DNA of 64,000 bases from Streptomyces nojiriensis (lineage in GTDB: Bacteria; Actinomycetota; Actinomycetes; Streptomycetales; Streptomycetaceae). A program made the translations under genes and the position numbers. The DNA is taken from contig NZ_CP071139.1 of assembly GCF_017639205.1 (NCBI RefSeq), forward strand, positions 8,431,501-8,495,500, read 5' to 3'. The notes beneath the pieces were generated by a model, which did not search any database, was not told the origin of the DNA, and saw nothing but the letters and a program-made list of their open reading frames with translations. Shown here in pieces: positions 27,428-35,389 of the stretch. Position 1 is the stretch's first letter. Each line of letters begins with the position of its first letter.

Positions 27428-27456
27428 AGGTTAGGTAGACCTAACCGAGCTGGCAA
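27428..27456 (-). promoter_or_regulatory. Promoter of doxX-like gene overlapped by an iron-box-like palindrome
   Basis: On the minus strand, TTGCCA (27456-27451), a 17-nt spacer and TAACCT (27433-27428) form a good housekeeping promoter. The perfect 18-bp palindrome GGTTAGGTAGACCTAACC (27429-27446) fills the spacer and the -10 box, an ideal repressor position. It is built from the same TTAGG/CCTAA half-sites as DtxR/IdeR/DmdR iron boxes, but the half-sites are spaced differently from the 19-bp consensus. A DtxR-family metalloregulator is the likely binder. Confidence 0.6.
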
Positions 27457-27573
27457 GCGCGAGTTCCGGCCACTCGCCGAGGGCGGTCCGACGCTACCCC
27501 GCATCCGGCACGCCGCACCGGTGGCGCGCGGAGTTCCCCGCCCTGGCCGGCAGGACACCCCTCGGGGATCGGG

Positions 27574-27612
27574 GACCTGCCGGTCCGCTCCCCTGTGACG
27601 GACCGGCAGGTC
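27574..27612. promoter_or_regulatory. Inverted repeat in a divergent intergenic region
   Basis: Perfect 14-bp arms (GACCTGCCGGTCCG at 27574-27587 and its complement at 27599-27612) around an 11-nt spacer. It lies in the 420 bp between the divergent DoxX-like and TehA-like genes, where a terminator is not expected. It may be an attenuator in the TehA-like leader, an operator or a small-RNA terminator. No other gene is visible between 27457 and 27777. Confidence 0.4.
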
Positions 27613-27777
27613 CGCGTCTGGGTCCGAGCCTAGGACCGGCCCCCGGCCCCGCCTGTGCATCGCGCGCAGGTTTGCTTGATCTTGCGTGCAGGAGGTTTCG
27701 CGTCCGGCCGTGTGGTTCCCGCGGCGCGTCGGCCCCGTCCGCCGGGAGCCGGCCGACCCGTGGGGTCCGCTGGACGC

Positions 27778-28734
27778 GTGAGCATCCTCCCCGGCCGTGA
27801 CTGGTGGACCGGGCTCCCGCCCGCGGCGGGAGCCGCCGTCATGGCCACCGGCATCATCTCCGTCGGCCTGCACCTGACCGGGCACGAGGCGGCGTCGCTG
27901 GTCGCGCTGCTCGTCGCCATGGCGCTGTGGCTCGTACTGGCCGCCGACTTCACCTCCCGGCTCCTGGGCGACCGCGGGCGGTTCCGCGCCGAGGCCGACA
28001 CACCGGCCGCGCTGACGGCAGTGGCCGCCACCACCGTCATCGGGGCCCGGCTCTCGCAGCAGGGCCGGCAGACGGCGGCCGCCGTGCTGCTCGTGCTGGC
28101 GGCGGTGCTCTGGCCCGGGCTGCTGTACAACGTCCTGCGGCACTGGCGGCGGCGCATGCCGGGAGCGGCCTTCCTCGGCTGCGTGGCGACCCAGGGGCTC
28201 TCCCTCCTCGCCGCGTCCCTCGCCGACGCCGGCCACCGGGACGTGCTGGCACGCGCGGCGATGGCCGCCTTCTGCCTCGGCCTGCTGCTCTACCTGGCGG
28301 CCCTCTTCCGCTTCGACCTGCGCGAGGTGGTGGGCGGTGCGGGTGACCACTGGGTGGCGGGGGGTGCGCTCTCCATCTCCGCCCTGGCCGGATCCAAGCT
28401 CACGGCATCACCCGTGTGGACCGGTTCGGCCCACACCGCCCTGCGTACCGTCACGCTGGCCCTGCTCGCACTGTCCCTCGGCTGGTACGTCGTCCTCCTC
28501 GCCGCCGAACTGCGCCACCCGCGGCCGCGCTACGACATCCGGCGCTGGGCAACCGTCTTCCCGCTCGGCATGACGGCCACCGCCTGCCTCTCCGTGGCGG
28601 AACCGGCCGGCGTCGCCTGGCTGAGCACACTGGGTGAGGTACTGCTCTGGATCGCCGTCGGCGCCTGGCTGCTGACCTTCGCCGCGCTGGTCGCCTCGCA
28701 CCTCACCGCCGGGCGCGGGGCGCGGGGCCGATGA
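27778..28734 (+). CDS. TehA/SLAC1-like channel (tellurite resistance/C4-dicarboxylate transporter family)
   Basis: An integral membrane protein of 318 aa with about ten hydrophobic helices. The first has the family pattern AAVMATGIISVGLHLTG, and a central TVTLALLALSLGWYVVLL and late RWATVFPLGMTATA match the TDT/SLAC1 fold. Members export C4-dicarboxylates, sulfite or tellurite-related anions. The GTG at 27778 is a best guess from the expected N-terminal length; in-frame starts further upstream (from 27655) would add an Arg/Pro-rich stretch. Substrate unknown. Confidence 0.78.
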   Translation: MSILPGRDWWTGLPPAAGAAVMATGIISVGLHLTGHEAASLVALLVAMALWLVLAADFTSRLLGDRGRFRAEADTPAALTAVAATTVIGARLSQQGRQTAAAVLLVLAAVLWPGLLYNVLRHWRRRMPGAAFLGCVATQGLSLLAASLADAGHRDVLARAAMAAFCLGLLLYLAALFRFDLREVVGGAGDHWVAGGALSISALAGSKLTASPVWTGSAHTALRTVTLALLALSLGWYVVLLAAELRHPRPRYDIRRWATVFPLGMTATACLSVAEPAGVAWLSTLGEVLLWIAVGAWLLTFAALVASHLTAGRGARGR

Positions 28735-28813
28735 CACCCGCGCCCACGGCCCCGCGCCCCACGCCCCCTCGCACCGTGTGGCGACGGCGGCGCCTCCTCA
28801 GTAGGGTCACGGC

Positions 28814-29248
28814 ATGGCGTACACATTCCAGGTGACCATCGACTCGACCGACCCGCACACCCTCGCCGACTGGTGGGCCGAGGCCCTCGGCTGGGAAGTG
28901 GAGCCGAGCGACGAGCAGTTCATCCGCGGCCTGATCGAGGCGGGCCACGCGAGCGAGGACGACACCAAGACCCACCGGGGCACCCTCGTCTGGAAGGCGG
29001 GCGCCGCGATCCGCCACCCGGAGGGCCTGGAGCGCGCACCCCGCGTCCTCTTCCAGTTCGTCCCCGAACCCAAGACGGTCAAGAACCGGGCCCACTTCGA
29101 CGTCCGTACCGGCTCCGACGACCCCAAGGCGCTGGTCGAACGCCTCATCGCCAACGGCGCCAAGCACCTCCACGAGGGCCACCAGGGCCCCAGCGTATGG
29201 ACGACCCTCGCCGATCCCGAGGGCAACGAGCTCTGTGTCTCGCACTAG
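28814..29248 (+). CDS. VOC-fold (glyoxalase-like) protein
   Basis: A 144-aa cytosolic protein: FQVTIDSTDPHTLADWWAEALGWEVE at the start and TTLADPEGNELCVSH at the end, typical of the Glyoxalase-like (VOC) superfamily. A central block LFQFVPEPKTVKNRAHFDVR matches the subgroup often annotated as glyoxalase-like domain proteins of unknown substrate. It is an isolated gene. Confidence 0.8.
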   Translation: MAYTFQVTIDSTDPHTLADWWAEALGWEVEPSDEQFIRGLIEAGHASEDDTKTHRGTLVWKAGAAIRHPEGLERAPRVLFQFVPEPKTVKNRAHFDVRTGSDDPKALVERLIANGAKHLHEGHQGPSVWTTLADPEGNELCVSH

Positions 29249-29335
29249 ACGATCGAGCCCGAGGGGTTCGGCCGTCACCCCACGTGTGTAATATCCCGAT
29301 TCGGATCTCAGTCATTACATCGGAGGGGTGTCCGG

Positions 29336-29968
29336 ATGTGGGAGCTCGCGCGCTCGTGGGTCGACGGATGGGCCGTCTCGCGGCGGGCCCCGAAGCCGGT
29401 GGACGTGCCGTGGGGGCTGAGCGTCCCGGTCGGGCTCCCGGCCCAGGCGGTCCGTCACGTCCTGCTCGACGCCGATGCCGAGACCGCCCGCGGGCTCATC
29501 GGCACGATCACCGAACCGGCCACCTGGATCAAGGCCTTCCTGGAACCCGACGTCATGGAGCCGTGGTTCTCGCCCGAATGGGAGCCGACCGATCCCGGCT
29601 TCCTGATGGCCGTCGACCTGCGTCCGTCCGTCGTGCGCGCGCCTGACGGTTACACGGCCACCGCCGAGACCGACGGCGACGTCGTCGGCGTGCGCATCCT
29701 GGCCGCCGGCGGCGAGCTCGCCGCGCGCGGTCAGATCGGTCTGACCGGTACCGCCTGCGTCTTCGACCAGATCATCACCGAGGAGGCGCACCGGCGCCGC
29801 GGCCTCGGGACGGTCGTGATGGTCGCACTCACCGACGCGGCCGTCGAGAACGGTGCGGCCACCGGCCTCCTGGGCGCGACCGTCCAAGGCCGGGCGCTCT
29901 ACGAAACGCTCGACTGGAAGGTCCTCGCACCACTGACCGGCTTCATCCACAAGCCCGTCGCCCCCTGA
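29336..29968 (+). CDS. GNAT family N-acetyltransferase
   Basis: A 210-aa protein with an N-terminal extension of about 85 residues and a C-terminal GNAT fold. The acetyl-CoA-binding loop is TEEAHRRRGLGTVVMVAL (about 146-163), followed by GATVQGRALYETLDWK. It would transfer acetyl groups from acetyl-CoA; the acceptor is unknown. The start at 29336 is the only ATG giving the full first helix. A GTAAT/ATTAC inverted pair flanks the promoter region at about 29287-29318. Confidence 0.75.
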   Translation: MWELARSWVDGWAVSRRAPKPVDVPWGLSVPVGLPAQAVRHVLLDADAETARGLIGTITEPATWIKAFLEPDVMEPWFSPEWEPTDPGFLMAVDLRPSVVRAPDGYTATAETDGDVVGVRILAAGGELAARGQIGLTGTACVFDQIITEEAHRRRGLGTVVMVALTDAAVENGAATGLLGATVQGRALYETLDWKVLAPLTGFIHKPVAP

Positions 29969-30078
29969 GACGCACCGCGTCCGACGCCGCGCGCCGCTCC
30001 GCAGGCGACGACCGGACACCGCTCCCCGATCCGGCCCGATCCGGCCTGATCGGCACGACACCCCCTAGGCTGCCCTGC

Positions 30079-30765
30079 GTGAACGTCATCCTCTTCGGCG
30101 CGACCGGCATGCTCGGCCGGGGCGTCCTGCGGGAATGCCTGCGCAGCGATTCGGTCGAGAGCGTCGTCGCCGTCGGACGCACCCCGCTCGGCGTCAGCCA
30201 CCCCAAGCTGCGCGAGTGCGTCCAGAGCGATCCGTCGGACCTGGCCGCCGCCGGGATCGACCCGGCCGCGTACGACGCCTGCTTCTACTGCCTCGGGGTC
30301 TCCTCCGTCGGCATGAACGAGGAGGCGTACCGGCGCGTCACCTACGACCTGACGCTCGCCGTGGCCCGGCCGCTGGCCGCCGCCAACCCCGGCATGACCT
30401 TCGTCTACGTCTCCGGCGAGGGCACGGACAGCACCGAGCGGGGCCGATCCATGTGGGCCCGGGTCAAGGGGAAGACCGAGAACGACCTGCTGGAACTCCC
30501 CTTCCGCGCCTACATGTTCCGCCCCGGCATCGTCCAGCCGGTGCGCGGCGTGCCCTCCAAGGCCCGCCTGTCCCGGGTGTTCTACGCCGTCCTCGGCCCC
30601 CTCGTCCCCCTCGTGCGGCGGATCGCCCCGGACCTCGTCATCACCTCCGAGGCCTTCGGCCGCGCCATGATCGCCGTCGCCTCGCCCGGCACCGAGATCC
30701 CCGGGCACGTCCTGCGGCCCGCCGACATCAACCGCCTGGGCACTGCGCCGACCAGGCATAATTGA
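30079..30765 (+). CDS. NAD(P)-binding short-chain/epimerase-like oxidoreductase
   Basis: A 228-aa Rossmann protein with an N-terminal GATGMLGRGVL dinucleotide-binding loop (about 7-17). YVSGEGTDSTERGRSMWARVKGKTEN contains the usual Ser and the Lys of the catalytic region. The family (atypical SDR, NAD(P)H-binding domain 10/13) is often annotated as NAD-dependent epimerase or nucleoside-diphosphate-sugar epimerase; the reaction is unknown. The GTG start is at 30079. It lies 57 bp upstream of the RNA ligase operon but is probably separate, because a promoter-like region and hairpin intervene. Confidence 0.78.
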   Translation: MNVILFGATGMLGRGVLRECLRSDSVESVVAVGRTPLGVSHPKLRECVQSDPSDLAAAGIDPAAYDACFYCLGVSSVGMNEEAYRRVTYDLTLAVARPLAAANPGMTFVYVSGEGTDSTERGRSMWARVKGKTENDLLELPFRAYMFRPGIVQPVRGVPSKARLSRVFYAVLGPLVPLVRRIAPDLVITSEAFGRAMIAVASPGTEIPGHVLRPADINRLGTAPTRHN

Positions 30766-30822
30766 CTACCGGGCACACCCTCCCGCACGTGAGAATGAGC
30801 CATCTCAAACCGGGAGGACCCC

Positions 30823-32031
30823 ATGAGCCAGGAGACCCTGACTCTGCATGACCTGCTGCCCGCACAGGCACTGGCGGACTCGATCGACGCCGGGTACGTG
30901 ACCCGCAAGTCGCACCCCGAACTGCCGCTGTCCATCTACACCTACACGCGGACGGCCCAGTACGAACGCGTCTGGAACGACGTCACCACCCGCTGCCGCG
31001 GACTCGTCGCCGACGACACCACCGGCGCGATCGTCGCGCTGCCGCTGCCGAAGTTCTTCAACGTCGGCGAGCACGAGTCGGGTCAGCCGTACGCCCCCGC
31101 CCTCCCGGACGAGCCGTTCGAGGTCTACGACAAGGTCGACGGCAGCCTCGCCGTCGTCTTCCACTACGCGGACCGGTGGCGGGTCGCCTCCAAGGGGTCC
31201 TTCATCAGCGCCCAGGCGACCTGGGCGCAGCGCCTGCTCGACGGCCGGGACACCGCGGCCCTGCGCCCCGGCACCACCTACCTCGCCGAGATCCTGTACC
31301 CGCAGAACCGCATCGTCGTCGACTACGGCGACCGCCGGGACCTCGTCCTCCTCGCGGCCTTCGGCCAGGACGGCACCGAGGTCCCGCTCGCCGAGGCCGC
31401 GCCCCACTGGGAGGGGATCGGATCCGTCGTCACGGTCTGGCCCGCCATGCCCATCGACGAGCTGATCGCGCTCACCGAGTCCAACACCCTGCCCGGCGGC
31501 GCCCCGGCGACCGGCACCCAGGCCGAGGGCTTCGTGCTGCGCTTCGCCTCCGGGGTGCGCGCGAAGGCCAAGCTGGCCGAGTACGTACGGCTCCACCGCG
31601 TGCTCACCAAGGTCACCGAGCGGGACATCTGGCGCGCCCACGGCATCCAGCGGTTCGCCGGCCTGCCCGTCAAGCAGCTCGCCCAGGGGCTCGGCACCAC
31701 GGTCGGCGAGATCGAGGCCACGGGCGGCAAGCCGCTCGACGCGCTGCTCGACCAGGTGCCCGACGAGTTCGACGCGTGGGTGAGTGAGGTGATCGAGCGG
31801 ATCGAGAACGAGGCCGCGCGGCGCGAGCGCGCCATCGACGAGGCGTACGCGGGACTCGCCCACCTGGCCGCCGACCGGGGGGCCTTCGCCCGGGCCGTGA
31901 AGGCACTGCCCGACCGCGAGGTCCGGGCCGCGATGTTCCTGCGCCTGGACGGCCGGTCCACGGAGCTGGCCGTATGGCGCAACGTGCGGCCGGAGACGTC
32001 CGACCCCTACACGAACGACGAGGAGAACTGA
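30823..32031 (+). CDS. T4 Rnl1-type RNA ligase
   Basis: An ATP-dependent RNA ligase of 402 aa, predicted to seal 5'-phosphate and 3'-OH RNA ends. Nucleotidyltransferase motifs are clear. Motif I is KVDGS, with the adenylated Lys104. Upstream, RCRGLV (about 58-63) and KFFNVGE (about 77-83) closely follow the equivalent T4 Rnl1 segments. After motif I come SKGSF, EGFVLRF (motif IV) and RAKAKLAEY (motif V). The C-terminal domain is helical and lacks an obvious HEPN or CPD module. Translation starts 9 nt after GGGAGGA. The stop lies 3 nt before the kinase-phosphatase start, so the genes are coupled. Confidence 0.92.
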   Translation: MSQETLTLHDLLPAQALADSIDAGYVTRKSHPELPLSIYTYTRTAQYERVWNDVTTRCRGLVADDTTGAIVALPLPKFFNVGEHESGQPYAPALPDEPFEVYDKVDGSLAVVFHYADRWRVASKGSFISAQATWAQRLLDGRDTAALRPGTTYLAEILYPQNRIVVDYGDRRDLVLLAAFGQDGTEVPLAEAAPHWEGIGSVVTVWPAMPIDELIALTESNTLPGGAPATGTQAEGFVLRFASGVRAKAKLAEYVRLHRVLTKVTERDIWRAHGIQRFAGLPVKQLAQGLGTTVGEIEATGGKPLDALLDQVPDEFDAWVSEVIERIENEAARRERAIDEAYAGLAHLAADRGAFARAVKALPDREVRAAMFLRLDGRSTELAVWRNVRPETSDPYTNDEEN

Positions 32032-32034
32032 CCC

Positions 32035-33063
32035 GTGTCCGAAGAGACCCCGACCAGCACGGACGCGACTGCGACTGCGACTGCGACTGCGACTGCGTCC
32101 GCGGCCGTGGCCGCCGCCGAGGAGACCCCGCTGCCCGTCGTGCACGTCATGACGGGCCTGCCGGCCTCCGGCAAGACGACGGCCGCGCGCGCCCTGCAGG
32201 CCGAGGCCGGTGGCCGCATGCGCCGCGTCAACCTCGACGACCTGCGGCTCATGCTCGACCTCCCGGATCCCGAGCGGGGCCGCAGCTTCCGGCACGAGCA
32301 GACCGTGCTGGCCGTCCAGGACGCGGCGGTCCGCGCGGCGGTCGACGGCGGTTTCGACGTGGTCGTCGACAACACCCACCTCACCAAGAACATCCCCAAG
32401 CGGCTCAAGGCGGCGGTCGGCGGGCTGGCGACCTTCGTCGTGCACGACTTCACCGACGTCCCGCTGGAGGAGTGCCTGCGCCGGGACGCCGCACGCGAGC
32501 GCCAGGTCGGCGAGGAGATCATCCGCATATTGGCCGAGAAGCACGAGAAGGCACGGCGGGGAGGCTGGCGGCTGACGTCGGAGTGGATGAACGGCGGGGC
32601 GAGCGGAGTGGCCGCGCCGCCCGTCACGGAGTACGTCCCCGACCCGGCCCTGCCGGCGGCGGTGATGTGCGACATCGACGGCACGCTCGCGCTGACCGGC
32701 GACCGGGGCCCGTACGACTTCTCGCGCTGCGAGCTCGACCTGCTCAACGAGCCGGTACGGCACGCGCTCGACGCCTTCCGGCGCGCCGACGGCGACGTGA
32801 TCGTGCTGCTGTCGGGGCGCGGCGAGGAGTACCGTCAGCAGACGGAGTCCTGGCTGCGGCGCCACGAGGTGCCGTACGACGAGCTGTGGATGCGCCCGGC
32901 GGGCGACACGCGCCGCGACGACGTGGTGAAGGCGGAGCTGTTCGACAGGCATGTGCGCCACCGGTACGCGGTACGGGTCTCGCTCGACGACCGGGACCGG
33001 GTGGTCGCGATCTGGCGCCGGATGGGCCTGCCCACCTGGCAGGTCAACTACGGCGACTTCTGA
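32035..33063 (+). CDS. Polynucleotide 5'-kinase / 3'-phosphatase (T4 Pnkp-like)
   Basis: A bifunctional RNA end-healing enzyme of 342 aa. A low-complexity N terminus contains an (Ala-Thr)n run encoded by five tandem GCGACT units. The kinase domain has the P-loop GLPASGKTT (about 41-49), a VDNTHLTK segment and a C-terminal lid RRDAARERQVGE. The second half is a HAD phosphatase with DIDGTLAL (catalytic Asp213 and Asp215), LLSGRGEEYR and WMRPAGDTRRDD, the same kinase-then-phosphatase order as T4 Pnkp. It would convert 2',3'-cyclic-P/5'-OH ends into 3'-OH/5'-P ends for the upstream ligase. The GTG at 32035 has AGGAGA 8 nt upstream. Confidence 0.92.
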   Translation: MSEETPTSTDATATATATATASAAVAAAEETPLPVVHVMTGLPASGKTTAARALQAEAGGRMRRVNLDDLRLMLDLPDPERGRSFRHEQTVLAVQDAAVRAAVDGGFDVVVDNTHLTKNIPKRLKAAVGGLATFVVHDFTDVPLEECLRRDAARERQVGEEIIRILAEKHEKARRGGWRLTSEWMNGGASGVAAPPVTEYVPDPALPAAVMCDIDGTLALTGDRGPYDFSRCELDLLNEPVRHALDAFRRADGDVIVLLSGRGEEYRQQTESWLRRHEVPYDELWMRPAGDTRRDDVVKAELFDRHVRHRYAVRVSLDDRDRVVAIWRRMGLPTWQVNYGDF

Positions 33064-33084
33064 GGCCCGGCCGAGGTGAATGCG

Positions 33085-33453
33085 GTGGACGCCACCGGTC
33101 CCGTGCGGAAGGTGCTGATCGTGGACGGCGCGAATGTCGTCGGCTCGGTGCCGGACGGCTGGTGGCGGGACCGGCGGGGCGCGGCCGTCCGGCTGCGTGA
33201 CCTGCTGGCCGCCCGGGGCGGGGACGAGGAGATCGTCCTCGTCGTCGAAGGCGCCGCCCGGGGCGTCGAGTCCGTTCCCGGCGTACGGGTGGACCCGGCG
33301 CCCGGAAGCGGTGACGACCGGATCGTGGAGCTGGCCGCCGCCTGTGCGGAGCGCGGCTGTGTCGTGGTCACGGCCGACCGCGAACTGCGGGAACGGGTCC
33401 GGGCGTACGGCGTGGAGTGCGTGGGGCCCCGTGCCGTACGCCCGGTGGACTGA
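33085..33453 (+). CDS. NYN (PIN-like) domain putative ribonuclease
   Basis: A compact 122-aa protein with the NYN/PIN-like acidic signature: VLIVDGANVVGS at the N terminus, GSGDDRIVELAA in the middle and VVVTADRELRERV near the end. The three Asp positions form the expected metal site. NYN proteins of the YacP/Rae1 type are endoribonucleases; activity here is inferred. The GTG at 33085 is chosen because GAGGTGA lies 5 nt upstream; another GTG at 33076 is in frame. It sits 21 bp after the kinase-phosphatase and completes a three-gene RNA operon. Confidence 0.78.
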   Translation: MDATGPVRKVLIVDGANVVGSVPDGWWRDRRGAAVRLRDLLAARGGDEEIVLVVEGAARGVESVPGVRVDPAPGSGDDRIVELAAACAERGCVVVTADRELRERVRAYGVECVGPRAVRPVD

Positions 33454-33502
33454 CCGCTGACCTGCCTGCCCGCCTACTCACCGCCGGCCGGCCGGGTCGG
33501 GG

Positions 33503-33949
33503 TCAGCGGCAGTACTTCACCTCGGAGAGGTTCTTGACGTAGCGGGCGGAGACCCAGCGCTCCTTGTCGTACGCGCGCTTGGGCGCCTCGGCGTCGTGCT
33601 CCCAGCTGCCGTTCTTGTCGGCCAGGCGGTACCAGAGGCGGTTGCCGTCGACCTTCTCACCGCTCTTCTTGCACTCGATCTCGACCTTGCTGTGCGGGTA
33701 CACGTGGCCGAGGGACTGCGAGTGGGTGGTCGGCTTGCTGCGGACCGTCAGCGGGCCCTTGGACACGACCTTGCCGGTGACGTACTTCTCGGGATACACA
33801 CCGGGCTCAGCGGACCCTCCGCCGACGACGATCTCCCGCGGCGGCTGGTTCTCCGGACCGTCGTCGGCGACGGCGGCGCCCGCTCCGACCAGACCGAGAA
33901 CCAGGCTGCCGGCGGCGAGAGCGAGGGTGGTTCTGGTGGGCTTCAGCAT
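33503..33949 (-). CDS. Secreted SH3-like domain protein
   Basis: An exported 148-aa protein. The signal peptide covers about 1-28 (LALAAGSLVLGLVGAGAAVA-DD). A bacterial SH3-like domain follows: GPLTVRSKPTTHSQSLGHVYPHSKVEI, NRLWYRLADKNGSW and ERWVSARYVKNL. Two Cys (ECKK and the terminal YCR) probably form a disulfide. Such domains bind peptidoglycan or cell-wall ligands. It is a single gene converging on the RNA repair operon. Confidence 0.82.
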   Translation of the reverse strand: MLKPTRTTLALAAGSLVLGLVGAGAAVADDGPENQPPREIVVGGGSAEPGVYPEKYVTGKVVSKGPLTVRSKPTTHSQSLGHVYPHSKVEIECKKSGEKVDGNRLWYRLADKNGSWEHDAEAPKRAYDKERWVSARYVKNLSEVKYCR

Positions 33950-34428
33950 GAGCCGGCTCCTCTACGAAGACATCCACCCGGCCGCTTCGCGCGGCACGGG
34001 GCGGCAACCAGGCGGTTGCCAGGGACGACTATGACGAGGGCGGGGGGTGTAGGCCCGGTGGCTCACCGTCCTTTAACCCGATATGACCAATTTGCCCTAT
34101 CGGAGTGCGCGGCCGTGCCCGCCCCCGAGCGGGCACGGCCGCGCAGCGCGGCCCCGGGGGAGAGGGCGGTGCCGGCCGGTGGACCGGCGGAGGAAAATCT
34201 ACGGGCCGGACGTCCCCGCCGCGCCCGTCCAGGGGATGAGGCCGGAGTACCGCGCTGGGGGCGACGCCGTACAACCTGAGTAGTACACAAGGAGGTTGAC
34301 GTGCGAACACGCACCCGTCCGGCGGCCGTCCGGATCCGCGCCGGGCTTCCAGCCCGAGCGCCCGGCTCGCGCCCCGCATCGCGTGGCTCGGGGTGCGGGT
34401 TGCGGTGGCCCGCGCGAGAGTGGGTGCC
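33950..34428. other. Intergenic region containing a strong hairpin
   Basis: About 480 bp between the divergent SH3-like gene and the YbjQ-like gene. The AT-richer stretch 34075-34098 (ATATGACCAATTTGCC) probably contains a promoter. The hairpin at 34106-34145 follows it. Further on, AAGGAGG at 34291-34297 precedes a GTG at 34301, but the resulting 62-codon frame lacks protein character. Confidence 0.5.
34106..34145. terminator. Strong GC-rich hairpin
   Basis: 17-bp perfect arms (34106-34122 and 34129-34145) with a 6-nt CCCCGA loop, in the middle of a divergent intergenic region. A terminator, an attenuator for the downstream YbjQ-like gene, or the 3' end of a small RNA starting near 34080 are all possible. 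Confidence 0.5.
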
Positions 34429-34803
34429 ATGGGTATCGATGACTACGGCGGCGGCGCCGGCGCGCACGAGAGCGGCGTCCTCGTCGTGACGACCAACGAC
34501 GTCCCCGGCTACCGGGTCGAGCGCGTCATCGGCGAGGTCTTCGGCCTCACCGTCCGCTCCCGCCACCTGGGCAGCCAGATCGGCGCGGGCCTGAAGTCGA
34601 TGATCGGCGGCGAACTGAAGGGCCTCACCAAGACCCTGGTGGAGACCCGGAACCAGGCCATGGACCGGCTCATCGAACAGGCGAAGGCGCGCGGCGGTAA
34701 CGCCGTGCTGATGATGCGCTTCGACGTCACCGACGCCCAGGACGTCGGGACCGAGGTGTGCGCGTACGGAACGGCCGTGGTCCTCGTCCCCGCCTCGACC
34801 TGA
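34429..34803 (+). CDS. YbjQ/DUF74 family protein
   Basis: A 124-aa cytosolic protein with the YbjQ fold: VLVVTTNDVPGYRVERVIGEVFG, then LTKTLVETRNQAMDRLIEQAKARGGNAV and the final MRFDVT...YGTAVVLV. Members form decameric rings and are annotated as putative heavy-metal-binding proteins without firm function. The ATG at 34429 leaves an 18-residue Gly/Ala extension before the first strand. Confidence 0.85.
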   Translation: MGIDDYGGGAGAHESGVLVVTTNDVPGYRVERVIGEVFGLTVRSRHLGSQIGAGLKSMIGGELKGLTKTLVETRNQAMDRLIEQAKARGGNAVLMMRFDVTDAQDVGTEVCAYGTAVVLVPAST

Positions 34804-34853
34804 CCCCTCCCCCCGGCCGCCGAGGGCGTGCGCCGGGATGCGATGCTCCCGGG

Positions 34854-35354
34854 GTGACCGAACCACGTGAGGTTGTCATCGTCCGCCGGCCGGGGCATGC
34901 CCTTTCGGCCCCGGACGGGCTGGCCGAGCTGCTGGCCGCCTACCACCTGCGCACGCAGGAGGAGAAGGGCGAGGCCGTCGCCGGTGTGGACGGGCTGCCC
35001 GACCGCTACCGCGCGGAGATCACCGATCCGCAGGTGGCGTTCGCGCGCGACGAGGTGCTGCTGGCCTCGATCGGGGGCACCGCGGTGGGCTGCCTGGTGG
35101 TGGCCGCCCCGGTGGACGGGCGTTCCGAGGTGAAGAGGCTCTGGACGGCCCCGGAGTTCCGCGGGCTGGGCATCGCGCGCCGTCTCGTCGGCGCCGCGCT
35201 GGCACATGCCGAGGAGAGCGGCCTACGTGCGGTCCGGCTCTCGGTCTGGCAGTGGCGGGCGGGCGCGATCGCGCTGTACGAACGGCTCGGATTCACCGTC
35301 ACCGGGTCGTGGGACGAGCGGGACCGGCTGGTCTGCATGGAACGTTCCGTGTGA
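34854..35354 (+). CDS. GNAT family N-acetyltransferase
   Basis: A 166-aa acetyltransferase with the classical order VKRLWTAPEFRGLGIARRLVGAAL (acetyl-CoA loop, about 93-116) and LRAVRLSVWQ followed by ALYERLGFTVTG. GTG at 34854 is the likely start; upstream in-frame sequence from 34758 overlaps the YbjQ gene. The substrate is unknown. Confidence 0.83.
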   Translation: MTEPREVVIVRRPGHALSAPDGLAELLAAYHLRTQEEKGEAVAGVDGLPDRYRAEITDPQVAFARDEVLLASIGGTAVGCLVVAAPVDGRSEVKRLWTAPEFRGLGIARRLVGAALAHAEESGLRAVRLSVWQWRAGAIALYERLGFTVTGSWDERDRLVCMERSV

Positions 35355-35389
35355 GGGGAAAGCCGTCGCAAGTGAGCCGGCCCGGCCCG

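Noticed and set aside
34301..34489. 62-codon frame with a perfect AAGGAGG before its GTG
   Set aside because: The ribosome site is good, but the product is Arg/Ala/Pro-rich without structure and runs into the YbjQ gene in another frame. It may be a leader peptide, but nothing supports it beyond the SD sequence.
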